A stretch of DNA of 42,172 nt, taken from assembly GCA_035574235.1 (NCBI GenBank), contig DATLZA010000009.1, positions 1 through 42,172 of the forward strand. Reading direction: 5' to 3'. The DNA comes from Planctomycetota bacterium (GTDB lineage Bacteria > Planctomycetota > MHYJ01 > JACPRB01). The notes beneath the pieces were generated by a model. It had not been told where the DNA came from and searched no databases. It saw only the letters and a program-made list of their open reading frames with translations. Made by a program: the position numbers and the translations under genes. Shown piece after piece: positions 16,552 to 24,430 of this stretch (its first letter is position 1; every line of letters starts with the position of its first letter).

Positions 16552-17741
16552 GACGGCCCGCGCCGAGGACGTCCGCCCGATTCCTCCGGCGCGCGTTCGG
16601 GTCGCGGCTCGTGGAAGAGCCGCTTGAGGAGGACGGTCGCGTAGCTTCCCTTGGGCAGTTCGAACGAGAGCGTCAGCTTCCGCCGCCCCGGATTGAGCTC
16701 GTCCGGCCCCTCGCGCGCTTCGAGGGCCCCCGGGGCCGCCAGCGCCGCGCGCCGGCCCTTGCCGAAGAACGTCCGGCGCATCTTCTTCAGGCGGAACTGA
16801 CGCGGCTCCACCCCTTCCTCCGCGAGAACCCGCGCCAGGGCCTCGGCCGCCTCCCCCTCGAAGCGCTCGGCCGGCGTCAGGAGCGGAATCTCGAGTTCCG
16901 CCAGGCGGTCGTGCTCCCCGGGTCCGAGCGAGCGGTAGAAGACATGGCGCCCGGCCGCGTAGGGGACCTCGAACGTGTCCGGGAGCTTCCGGAGGATTTC
17001 CGCCAGCGTGCGGTTCCACAGGTAGCTCTGGTAGGCCGACACGTAGAGGATCCGCAGGTCGGGATCCAGAAGCTCGAAGGCGAATCCGAAGGCGCCCGGA
17101 TGATCGGCCAGATACGCCGCGATCGAGCGTTCCGGCCCGCGCGGAAGCTCCCGCCGGAGCGCCGCCCAGTCCCCCCACCGGTCCCGAAGCAGCGCCTTGC
17201 GCTCCCGCGGGGCGCGGCGGTCTTCGGGCGAGGGGGACGCCAGGGCGAGCCGCAGCGCCTTCTCGTACTCGCCCCGCACGAGCGCGCGGCCGATGAATTC
17301 GCCCCCCGTGCCGCGGAGGGATCCGAAGCGCTGGTCGTCGAAATAGTTCGGAAAGCCCCAGCGGCGCACCGGCCCGAGATCCGGAATCTCCTCCAGGTCC
17401 CGCACCGTGATCTCGAACCGGTTGGCCGTGAAGCTCGCCCGGGTGATCGGGTCCCGGGAGCGCCCGAGATACTCCAGGCGGAACGCGGAGCCTTCGAAAT
17501 GGCGCTCCGGGCCGCCGCGGATGGAAATCGTTTGCTCGGTGCGGGCGTGGCGGTCCTTGAGCCCTCCGAAGGAGATCTGCGCGCGCGAGAGCTTCCAGTT
17601 CCGGGCCACGTTCCGCAGCGCTTCGATCGTCCCGATGTTCCACTTGACCAGCCGGTAGAGCGCGAAAGGGCCCGACGCGGAGCGCTCGTAGCGGTCGAGC
17701 TCCACGACGACGAAATCCTCGGGACGCTGCCGGATCTTCAC
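16548..17741 (-). CDS. truD: tRNA pseudouridine synthase D
   Basis: TruD isomerises uridine 13 in tRNA (397 aa). The start MKIRQRPEDFVVVEL is typical, and the motif GLKDRHARTEQ holds the catalytic Asp63. Later segments such as RWGFPNYFDDQRFG match the catalytic core and the inserted TruD domain follows. Length agrees with the family. The C-terminus has an extra Arg/Pro-rich tail. The gene lies 16 bp downstream of the small zincin gene and should be co-transcribed with it from the promoter at 18144-18172. It converges on the secreted peptidase gene with a 4-bp stop overlap. Confidence 0.95.
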   Translation of the reverse strand: MKIRQRPEDFVVVELDRYERSASGPFALYRLVKWNIGTIEALRNVARNWKLSRAQISFGGLKDRHARTEQTISIRGGPERHFEGSAFRLEYLGRSRDPITRASFTANRFEITVRDLEEIPDLGPVRRWGFPNYFDDQRFGSLRGTGGEFIGRALVRGEYEKALRLALASPSPEDRRAPRERKALLRDRWGDWAALRRELPRGPERSIAAYLADHPGAFGFAFELLDPDLRILYVSAYQSYLWNRTLAEILRKLPDTFEVPYAAGRHVFYRSLGPGEHDRLAELEIPLLTPAERFEGEAAEALARVLAEEGVEPRQFRLKKMRRTFFGKGRRAALAAPGALEAREGPDELNPGRRKLTLSFELPKGSYATVLLKRLFHEPRPERAPEESGGRPRRGPS

Positions 17742-17757
17742 GGGGCCCGCGGGCGCC

Positions 17758-18114
17758 TCACCCGATGCCGTGGGCGTCGAGCTGCTCGTCGTCCATGCCG
17801 AAGTAGTGCCCGATCTCGTGCAGGACGGTCTCCTGGATGCAGCGGATCATCTCCTCGCGCGTCCTGCAGTCCCGCTCGATCGCCCGCTTGAAGAGCGTGA
17901 TTCGGTCGGGAAGCGCCAGCTGGTAGTTCGTTCCGCGCTCCCCGTAGGGGATGCCTTCGTAGAGCCCGTAGAGGCCCCCCGGGTACTCGCGGGCCTGGCG
18001 GCGGTTGGGGGATTCGGCCACCCGGAACTCGACGTTTTCGATCTTGCGGCGGAACATCTCGGGCAGGGACGCCACCGCCTCCTCCACGACTTTCTCGAAC
18101 TCCCGGCGCGTCAT
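17758..18114 (-). CDS. Small zincin-like metallopeptidase family protein
   Basis: A 118-aa single-domain protein with the motif H99-E-I-G-H103-Y-F-G-M-D-D-E near its C-terminus. This fits the minimal metallopeptidase family (PF06262 type), in which the two His and a following acidic residue bind zinc. It has no signal peptide, so it is cytosolic. Activity has not been shown for most members. It is first in a two-gene unit with truD. The ribosome site is poor (GGAAC), while the promoter is strong. Family confidence is high because the HExxHxxGMDDE pattern and size fit well. Confidence 0.85.
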   Translation of the reverse strand: MTRREFEKVVEEAVASLPEMFRRKIENVEFRVAESPNRRQAREYPGGLYGLYEGIPYGERGTNYQLALPDRITLFKRAIERDCRTREEMIRCIQETVLHEIGHYFGMDDEQLDAHGIG

Positions 18115-18142
18115 GACCGTTCCGTTGCAAACCCTTCGGCGC

Positions 18143-18148
18143 TATGAT
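18143..18148 (+). promoter_or_regulatory. Possible -10 of the glutaryl-CoA dehydrogenase gene
   Basis: TATGAT lies 26 nt before the ATG at 18175 and overlaps the opposite-strand -10 almost completely. No good -35 is seen. Confidence 0.35.
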
Positions 18149-18172
18149 ACCGTCGTCGCCGGTCCCTGTCAG
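18144..18172 (-). promoter_or_regulatory. Strong promoter of the zincin-truD unit
   Basis: On the minus strand, CTGACA (18172-18167), a 17-bp spacer and TATCAT (18149-18144) each match consensus in five of six bases. It lies within the 60-bp gap shared with the divergent glutaryl-CoA dehydrogenase gene, and its -35 is 2 bp from that gene's start codon. Confidence 0.65.
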
Positions 18173-18174
18173 CG

Positions 18175-19344
18175 ATGAAAAAGTTCCGCGGGGTGGACTT
18201 TTACGAGGCGGACGCCCTTCTGACCGAGGAGGAGCGCCTGGTCCGCCAGACCGTCCGCGAGTTCGTGGACGCGGAGGTCCTTCCCGTGATGCGGGACGCC
18301 TGGGAGAAGGGCGAATTCCCCCGCGGCCTGATTCCGAAGATCGCCCAGCTCGGCCTCCTGGGGGCCACGCTTCAGGGATACGGATGCGCCGGCATGGGCC
18401 CGGTGGCGTACGGCCTGGCGCTGCAGGAGCTGGAGCGGGGCGATTCGGGCGTGCGGAGCTTCGCGTCCGTCCAGAGCGGCCTGGTGATGTACCCCATCCA
18501 CGCCTTCGGGAGCGACGCTCAGAAGGAGAGATACCTGCCCCGGCTGCAGCGCGCGGACCTCATCGGCTGCTTCGGCCTGACGGAGCCGGATTTCGGATCG
18601 AATCCCGCCGGCCTGCAGACCCGCGCCGTCCGCAAAGGGGACCGGTGGATCCTCAACGGCACCAAGATGTGGATCACGAACGCGAATCTCGCGGACCTGG
18701 CGGTCGTCTGGGCGCGGGCGGAGGACGGAACGATCCAGGGGTTTCTCGTCGAGCGGGGCGCCCGGGGTTTCTCGACGCAGGAGATCCGGGGGAAGCTGTC
18801 GCTCCGGGCCAGCGACACCGGAGAGATTCTTCTGCGGGACTGCGAAGTGCCGGAGGAGAACCGCCTGCCGAACACCCAGGGCCTCAAAAGCGCCCTCTCG
18901 TGCCTCAACCAGGCGCGCTACGGGATCGCCTGGGGCGCCGTGGGGGCCGCCATGGGCTGCTACGAGGAGGCGCTCGACTACGCCCGCCAGCGCGTCCAGT
19001 TCACGCGCCCCATCGCCGGCTACCAGCTCGTCCAGCGCAAGCTCGTGGAGATGCTGACCGAGATCACGAAGGCGCAGCTTCTGTGCGTGCAGCTCGGGCG
19101 CCTCAAGGAGCGGGGCCGGGCCACCTTCGTGCAGGTCTCGCTGGCCAAGCGCAACAACGTCCACCACGCGCTCGAGATCGCCCGCATGGCCCGGGACATC
19201 CTGGGGGCCAACGGCATCCTGAACGAATACTCCGCGATGCGCCACATGTGCAACCTCGAGACCGTCTACACGTACGAGGGGACCCACGACATCCACACGC
19301 TGATCGTGGGGGAGCACATCACGGGGCTGGCGGCGTATTATTAG
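18175..19344 (+). CDS. gcdH: Glutaryl-CoA dehydrogenase
   Basis: FAD-dependent acyl-CoA dehydrogenase (389 aa) that oxidises and decarboxylates glutaryl-CoA to crotonyl-CoA in lysine and aromatic degradation. The signature GLTEPDFGSNP, the WITNAN segment and the C-terminal motif TYEGTHDIHTLIVG with catalytic Glu368 place it in the GCDH branch; other acyl-CoA dehydrogenases have a different glutamate context. Length is normal for the mature enzyme. No visible Shine-Dalgarno precedes the ATG. No other genes of glutarate or benzoyl-CoA breakdown are near, so its pathway cannot be fixed from context. An unrelated exported protein gene follows after 18 bp. Confidence 0.88.
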   Translation: MKKFRGVDFYEADALLTEEERLVRQTVREFVDAEVLPVMRDAWEKGEFPRGLIPKIAQLGLLGATLQGYGCAGMGPVAYGLALQELERGDSGVRSFASVQSGLVMYPIHAFGSDAQKERYLPRLQRADLIGCFGLTEPDFGSNPAGLQTRAVRKGDRWILNGTKMWITNANLADLAVVWARAEDGTIQGFLVERGARGFSTQEIRGKLSLRASDTGEILLRDCEVPEENRLPNTQGLKSALSCLNQARYGIAWGAVGAAMGCYEEALDYARQRVQFTRPIAGYQLVQRKLVEMLTEITKAQLLCVQLGRLKERGRATFVQVSLAKRNNVHHALEIARMARDILGANGILNEYSAMRHMCNLETVYTYEGTHDIHTLIVGEHITGLAAYY

Positions 19345-19362
19345 GGTCGCCTCGGAGGTGCG

Positions 19363-20517
19363 ATGATCGCGCGTCTTGCCGTCCTGGCCGCCGCGGCGCT
19401 CCAGGGGCCGCCGCCTCCGACCGCCTCCTGGAAGGCGGACTTCCGGCTCGCCGTCGAGGAGCGCGACGGGCACTACCTTTTCGTCGTCGAAGGCTCCACG
19501 AACATCCCCGCCGAGGTCGTTCTTCGCGCCCGGGTCTACGCGGTCGAAAAGCTCGATGCCGGAGGGGAGGACGAGGAGCCCCTCGTCTGGGAGGACGACG
19601 AGAGCCGGCCCGCCTGGAAGGTCGTCGAACGCCGGGACGGGAAATTCCGCGAGGAGGTCTACCGTTTTTCCCGCCGGCCCTGGGCGATCCGCTACCGGGC
19701 GCGGCTCCACTATCGGCCGCGCGACCAGTCCGACGAGGTCGTCCGCAAGTACGGGGCGGACGACTGGTCGGCGGCGGCGGATCTCCGGTACGGGACGGAC
19801 GAGGAGTTCGCCCGCCAGATGCGCGACCGGGTCCAGGAGGTGATGCGGGATCTGGAGACGATCGAGGGGCTTTTCGCGGAGCTGAAGAAGCAGTTCGAGC
19901 GCCATCGCGCCGCGTACGACGCGCCGGCCTGGAAGGCCTGGAAGGATTCGTGGTACGCGCGGGTGGAGGAAATCGCCGAGCGCAACCGCGAGCGGTACAA
20001 CCTCTGGGCCGTGTGGATGGAGCGCCAGGCCCGGATGCGCGTGGGGGGGATGTGCGAGCTTCTGCGGTGGATTCTCGTGGCGGCGGGGGACCTTCTGGCG
20101 GAGGGCAAGGGCAGCGAGGATTTCGTCCGCCGGAAGATGGAAGACTTTCACGGGTACTTCGAGGAAGCCATCGAGGTGATCGGCGTGCCGATGCCCCTGG
20201 ATGCCTCCCGGGTAGGGCCGATCCTGGCGGCGTATGAGGAGGCGTTCCGGCCGCTGCGGGAATGGGTGAAGTCGGGCGGAGCGGGTCCCGATCCCCGGCC
20301 TCGGGCGCGCCGGGCGTGCCTGGAAGCGCTCCTGCGCCTGCCGCCGTTCCTCAAGAACCGCAAGAGCGCCTACCGGTTCGTCAACGACCTGGGCCTGCGC
20401 TTCCGGGAGCTTCTCGAGGCGGTGGGGCGGGACCCTTCGTCCGAGGCCGCCCGCAAGGCCCTGGCCGCCCACGACGAGGCGCTGCGGGACATCCAGAAAC
20501 TGGCGGGGCTGCGGTGA
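19363..20517 (+). CDS. Exported protein of unknown function
   Basis: A 384-aa protein. It starts with a short hydrophobic signal (about residues 1-14), then a Pro-rich stretch. An N-terminal half of beta-type sequence resembling an immunoglobulin-like fold follows, and the C-terminal half is helical and charged with many Arg, Glu and Trp. GGAGG precedes the ATG by a normal distance. No catalytic motif is apparent. The gene probably shares a transcript with glutaryl-CoA dehydrogenase, but the following DAHPS-PDT gene has its own promoter. No known family was recognised. A role in the envelope is only inferred from the signal. Confidence 0.6.
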   Translation: MIARLAVLAAAALQGPPPPTASWKADFRLAVEERDGHYLFVVEGSTNIPAEVVLRARVYAVEKLDAGGEDEEPLVWEDDESRPAWKVVERRDGKFREEVYRFSRRPWAIRYRARLHYRPRDQSDEVVRKYGADDWSAAADLRYGTDEEFARQMRDRVQEVMRDLETIEGLFAELKKQFERHRAAYDAPAWKAWKDSWYARVEEIAERNRERYNLWAVWMERQARMRVGGMCELLRWILVAAGDLLAEGKGSEDFVRRKMEDFHGYFEEAIEVIGVPMPLDASRVGPILAAYEEAFRPLREWVKSGGAGPDPRPRARRACLEALLRLPPFLKNRKSAYRFVNDLGLRFRELLEAVGRDPSSEAARKALAAHDEALRDIQKLAGLR

Positions 20518-20533
20518 GCGCGCTTTTCGAAGG

Positions 20534-20562
20534 TTGAACTTTTCCCTCCGTCCGGCTCTAAT
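20534..20562 (+). promoter_or_regulatory. Leaderless promoter of the DAHPS-PDT gene
   Basis: TTGAAC (20534-20539), a 17-bp spacer and TCTAAT (20557-20562) are followed by the ATG after only 8 nt, and no Shine-Dalgarno fits between. Transcription is expected to start at or next to the A of the ATG at 20571. Confidence 0.6.
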
Positions 20563-20570
20563 CTCCCACC

Positions 20571-22445
20571 ATGATCATCGTCCTGCGGCCCGGCATCGCC
20601 GAGGGAGAGCTTCAGGCCATCGAGGAGGCCGTCCGAAAGGCCGGGGCGAGTCCCGTCCTCGTCGAGGGGAAGGAGCGTTCGGTCGTCGCCGTGATCGGAG
20701 CCTCCAAACTGGACGAGCGCCAGTTCGAGCTGCTCCCGGGCGTGTCCCAGGTCCTGCGGGTCGGCAAACCCTACAAGCTCGCCAGCCGCGAGGTGAAGCC
20801 CGACGACACCGTAGTCCGCGTCGGCGACGTGTCGATCGGCGGGGAGCAGATCGTGGTGATGGCCGGGCCGTGCTCGGTCGAGAACCGCAAGATGCTTCTG
20901 GAGACGGCCGACCGGCTGGCGGCGCTCGGGGTGACGGTCCTACGCGGAGGGGCCTTCAAGCCGCGGACGTCCCCCTACTCGTTCCAGGGTCTCGGGGAAG
21001 AGGGCCTCAAGATTCTGGCGGAGGCCCGGGAGCGCACGGGGATGCGGATCGTCACCGAGGTCATGGCCCCGGACAAGGTGGACCTCGTGGCGCGGTACGC
21101 GGACATCCTGCAGATCGGCGCGCGGAACATGCAGAACTTCGATCTGCTCAAGGAGTGCGCCGAGGTCCGCAAGCCCGTGCTCCTCAAGCGCGGGCTGTCC
21201 GCCACGATCGAGGAATGGCTTCAGGCCGCCGAGTACATCCTTTCGAGCGGGAAGAACCGGGACGTCATCCTCTGCGAGCGCGGCATCCGGACGTTCGAGA
21301 CCGCCACGAGGAACACCATCGACCTCAACGCGGTGCCGGTGCTTCACGAGCGCACCCACCTGCCGGTGGTCGTGGACCCCAGCCACGGCACCGGAGTGCG
21401 GACCTATGTCGAGCCCATGGCGCTGGCCGCGGTGGCCGCCGGCGCCGACGGCGTCATGATCGAGTGCCATCCGGATCCGGACCGGGCGCTCTCCGACGGC
21501 CCTCAGAGCCTGACCCTCGAGATGGTGGAGCGGCTGCTGCGGGAGCTCGAGGCGATCGCGCCCGTCGTGGGACGGCGGCTGGACCTTTCGACCAAGCGTC
21601 CCCCGAAGCCCGCGCGGCGGGCGGGGGCCTCGGGCGGGGACGCCGTGGCCTTCCAGGGCGAGCACGGCGCCTTCAGCGAGAAGGCCGCCCGGCAGATCTT
21701 CGGCGACGGAGTCCGGACGTCGCCGACCCCTTCGTTCCGCGAGGTGTTCGAGAAGGTGGTTTCCGGGGAATGCCCCTACGGCGTCCTGCCCGTCGAGAAC
21801 ACCCTGGGCGGCTCGATCCACCAGAATTTCGACCTTCTCGTCGAGTTCGACGTGCAGATCGTGGGCGAGACCAAGCTCCGGGTCGTCCACAGCCTGATCG
21901 CCAACCGGGGGACGCGCCTGGACCAGATCCGGCGCATCTACGCGCATCCGCAGGCGGCCGCGCAGTGCGAACGGTTCCTCCGCCAGCATCCGTCCTGGTC
22001 GATCCTGCAGGTCTACGACACGGCCGGCAGCGTCAAGATGATCAAGGAGGAGAAGCTCCTGGACGCCGCGGCGATCGCCTCGAGCGAGGCGGCCCGCCGG
22101 TTCGACATGGAGGTGCTCAAGGAGGGAATCGAAAGCGATCCCCAGAACTACACGCGCTTCATCGTGATCGCGCGGGAGCCGGCCCCGTCCGGCGACAAGG
22201 TCTCCCTCGTCTACGCCACGGAAAACAAGCCCGGAGCGCTTTTCCGGACGCTCGAGGTCTTCACCCGCCGGGGGCTGGATCTGACGAAGCTGGAGTCGCG
22301 GCCGATCGCGGGCAAGCCCTGGGAGTACCTCTTCTACGTGGACTTCCGGGGGCCGCTGAACGAAAAGCTGGTCTCCGCCACCGTCAAGGACCTCAAGGAG
22401 CACACGACGTTCCTCAAGGTCCTGGGCTGCTATCCGGCCGCGTAA
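20571..22445 (+). CDS. Fused DAHP synthase - prephenate dehydratase
   Basis: A single 624-aa chain with two enzymes of phenylalanine synthesis. Residues 1-70 look like the ferredoxin-like regulatory domain of type I-beta DAHP synthase. Residues ~80-335 are the catalytic barrel with metal ligands Cys101 (AGPCSVE), His272 (DPSHGTG), Glu298 (IECHP) and Asp in the following PDPDRA..D segment. A Pro/Arg/Gly linker (342-356) leads to a prephenate dehydratase domain (starting [10 protein letters not shown], with catalytic NYTRF 526-530). An ACT domain follows with GALF 555-558 and ESRP 575-578, the phenylalanine-binding signature. There is no chorismate mutase domain. The enzyme would catalyse the first step of the shikimate route and the dehydratase step to phenylpyruvate. 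Confidence 0.93.
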   Translation: MIIVLRPGIAEGELQAIEEAVRKAGASPVLVEGKERSVVAVIGASKLDERQFELLPGVSQVLRVGKPYKLASREVKPDDTVVRVGDVSIGGEQIVVMAGPCSVENRKMLLETADRLAALGVTVLRGGAFKPRTSPYSFQGLGEEGLKILAEARERTGMRIVTEVMAPDKVDLVARYADILQIGARNMQNFDLLKECAEVRKPVLLKRGLSATIEEWLQAAEYILSSGKNRDVILCERGIRTFETATRNTIDLNAVPVLHERTHLPVVVDPSHGTGVRTYVEPMALAAVAAGADGVMIECHPDPDRALSDGPQSLTLEMVERLLRELEAIAPVVGRRLDLSTKRPPKPARRAGASGGDAVAFQGEHGAFSEKAARQIFGDGVRTSPTPSFREVFEKVVSGECPYGVLPVENTLGGSIHQNFDLLVEFDVQIVGETKLRVVHSLIANRGTRLDQIRRIYAHPQAAAQCERFLRQHPSWSILQVYDTAGSVKMIKEEKLLDAAAIASSEAARRFDMEVLKEGIESDPQNYTRFIVIAREPAPSGDKVSLVYATENKPGALFRTLEVFTRRGLDLTKLESRPIAGKPWEYLFYVDFRGPLNEKLVSATVKDLKEHTTFLKVLGCYPAA

Positions 22446-22456
22446 GGGAGGCCGCC

Positions 22457-23560
22457 ATCGAGACCCGCCCGGCCGTCCACCTGCGCGTGCCCGGCACCCG
22501 CCGCCATCTTTTCTTCTACCGCAAGATGGTCCGCCGCCCGGACGCGCCCGTCGAGCCCGGCTCGCTCGTGGACGTGTACGACCGCGGCGGGACGCTCCTC
22601 GGATGCGGCTTTTACAATCCCCGGAGCGAAATCGCCGTCCGGATGCTGGGTCCCTGGGAGGAGAACCTCATCGAGACGCGGCTGCGCCGGGCGATCGCGT
22701 TCCGGGAATCGCTCCGGATCGACGCCGACGCCTACCGGGTCTGCCACGCGGAAGGGGACGGTCTTTCGGGGCTGGTCGTGGACCGGTACGCGGACGTCTA
22801 CGCGGCGGAGATCTTCTCGCTGGGGATGCTGCGCCAGATCGACGCGGTGCGCCGCGTCTTCCCGAAGCTCCACGTGCGGGCGGACGAGCGCGTGCAGCGG
22901 CTGGAGGGATTCCGCCTGCCGTTCGAGCGCGCCCCGGAGGGGGTGGTCGTGCGGGAGCACGGCGTCCAGTATCGCGTCGATTTCCGCCGGGGCCACAAGA
23001 CGGGATTCTTCTGCGACCAGCGGGAGAACCGCAAGGCGGTGGCGGATCTGTCGGCGGGGAAGGACGTGCTCGATCTGTGCTGCTACACGGGCGGATTCGC
23101 GGTCGCGGCGGCCCGAGGCGGGGCCCGGCGCGTCGTGGGCGTGGATCTCGACGAGGAGGCGCTCGAGACCGCGCGGCAGAACGCCCGCCTGAACCGCGTG
23201 AAGGTGGACTTCCTGCATCAGGATCTCTTCAACTACCTGCGGCAGTGCCGCGACCGTTTCGATCTGGTGGTGCTGGATCCCCCGAAGATGGCGTCCGAGC
23301 GGTCCGAGCTGCCCAAGGCGCTCCGGGCGTACCACGACATGAACCGGCTGGCCGCGCGCGTGGTGAAGCCCGGGGGGATCCTGGTTTCGTCCTCCTGCAC
23401 GGGCCTCGTCGGGGCGGAGGAGTTCCTGCGGATCGTGCAGGAAGCGTCCGAGCGGGAGCTGCGGATCTTCCGCGTCTCGGGGGCGGGTCCGGACCACCCC
23501 GTCTCGAGTCTCTATCCCGAGGGGCGCTACCTCAAGGTGATCTTCAGCGTCGTGGTCTGA
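22457..23560 (+). CDS. RlmI-like 23S rRNA (cytosine-5) methyltransferase
   Basis: SAM-dependent RNA methyltransferase of the RlmI/YccW family (367 aa). A PUA-like N-terminal domain is followed by a central fold with HKTGFFCDQRENR, SAM motif VLDLCCYTGGFA, VDLD, and the catalytic motif LDPPK. In the second catalytic element, SSSCTG provides the cysteine used for cytosine C5 methylation. No ATG, GTG or TTG sits in a position that keeps the first PUA strand. An ATC at 22457 follows GGGAGG by 5 nt and is the best start; a GTG at 22487 would remove the first strand and has no ribosome site. The gene is 11 bp after the DAHPS-PDT stop. The specific rRNA site is inferred from the family. Confidence 0.82.
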   Translation: METRPAVHLRVPGTRRHLFFYRKMVRRPDAPVEPGSLVDVYDRGGTLLGCGFYNPRSEIAVRMLGPWEENLIETRLRRAIAFRESLRIDADAYRVCHAEGDGLSGLVVDRYADVYAAEIFSLGMLRQIDAVRRVFPKLHVRADERVQRLEGFRLPFERAPEGVVVREHGVQYRVDFRRGHKTGFFCDQRENRKAVADLSAGKDVLDLCCYTGGFAVAAARGGARRVVGVDLDEEALETARQNARLNRVKVDFLHQDLFNYLRQCRDRFDLVVLDPPKMASERSELPKALRAYHDMNRLAARVVKPGGILVSSSCTGLVGAEEFLRIVQEASERELRIFRVSGAGPDHPVSSLYPEGRYLKVIFSVVV

Positions 23561-23563
23561 CGC

Positions 23564-24430
23564 CTACCGCACCCGGACCTTCCCGGAGGCCGTGAGGGTC
23601 AGGGTGAACTCGTTCTTTCCGCCGTCGCCGGCCGGCGCGCGGTAGTAGCTGACGACCTTTCCGGACCCCTCCGAGGAGAGCACGCGCCCGCTTTCGACTT
23701 CGATCTCGGCGCGCATCTTTCCCTCGCACCGCGTCCAGGCTTCCTCCGCCGTCCGATCGCGCTCTTCGGGAGGAGCCTCGAGCGTTCCCGAAAGCTCGGA
23801 GGAGACCGTCGCGACGCGGGTTCCGGACCGGTCCTCGATCTTTTCGACCACGGCTTTCTGGCGGAAGGCGTACCGGCCTTTCTTGTTCTTCTCGGAGCGC
23901 TCGCCTTTCCACTGGACCTCGAAGGTTTCCCCGGGCCGGACGGAGCCCTCCGGAAAGCGGATGGCCGCCAGAGCGACGAGGTCCATCGCCTCCCCGTTGT
24001 GGTCCTGGTTGGGGTCGTCGCTACGGTACTCTCCCCGCGGCGAAAGCGTGAACGTCCGTCCGGCCGCCATGAGGTACCAGAGGAACTGCTTCATCTTGTT
24101 TTCCTCGAGGTCGGGCGGCGGGACGCCGCGCTCGAAGTCGATCTGGTAGTCCTCGTCGTCGTAGCGGGCCTCGACGCGGGCTTCGTCGTATTCGAACCGG
24201 ACGCGATTCCCCTGGACCTTGCGGGACCCCTCGGCCCGGAGGACGAGCTTCTCGAGGCTCAGGAAAGGATGCAGGCTCCGCACGAACGTGACGGCCTGAT
24301 CCGTCCCTTCGAGCGTGAGCCCGAGCGTCCACTCGACGTACACCTTGTCCTTGGCGTTCCGGGCGCCGTACCGGAGGGAGACCCCCTCCTGCGGAAGGGC
24401 CAGGAGCGCGACCAGCAGCATTCTCGTCAT
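23564..24430 (-). CDS. Exported protein, third gene of the DUF1549/DUF1501 operon
   Basis: A 288-aa protein beginning with a short hydrophobic signal (MTRMLLVALLAL, cut near LPQ). The rest is beta-rich sequence, strongly charged, with an acidic patch (ARYDDEDYQIDFE) and no cysteine cluster. Its ATG overlaps the DUF1501 stop as ATGA, so translation is coupled, with AGGAG in the preceding codons. It should lie in the periplasm or outside. No catalytic motif or known family was recognised. It resembles other planctomycete exported beta proteins only in general composition. It converges on the methyltransferase gene with a 3-bp gap. Confidence 0.65.
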   Translation of the reverse strand: MTRMLLVALLALPQEGVSLRYGARNAKDKVYVEWTLGLTLEGTDQAVTFVRSLHPFLSLEKLVLRAEGSRKVQGNRVRFEYDEARVEARYDDEDYQIDFERGVPPPDLEENKMKQFLWYLMAAGRTFTLSPRGEYRSDDPNQDHNGEAMDLVALAAIRFPEGSVRPGETFEVQWKGERSEKNKKGRYAFRQKAVVEKIEDRSGTRVATVSSELSGTLEAPPEERDRTAEEAWTRCEGKMRAEIEVESGRVLSSEGSGKVVSYYRAPAGDGGKNEFTLTLTASGKVRVR

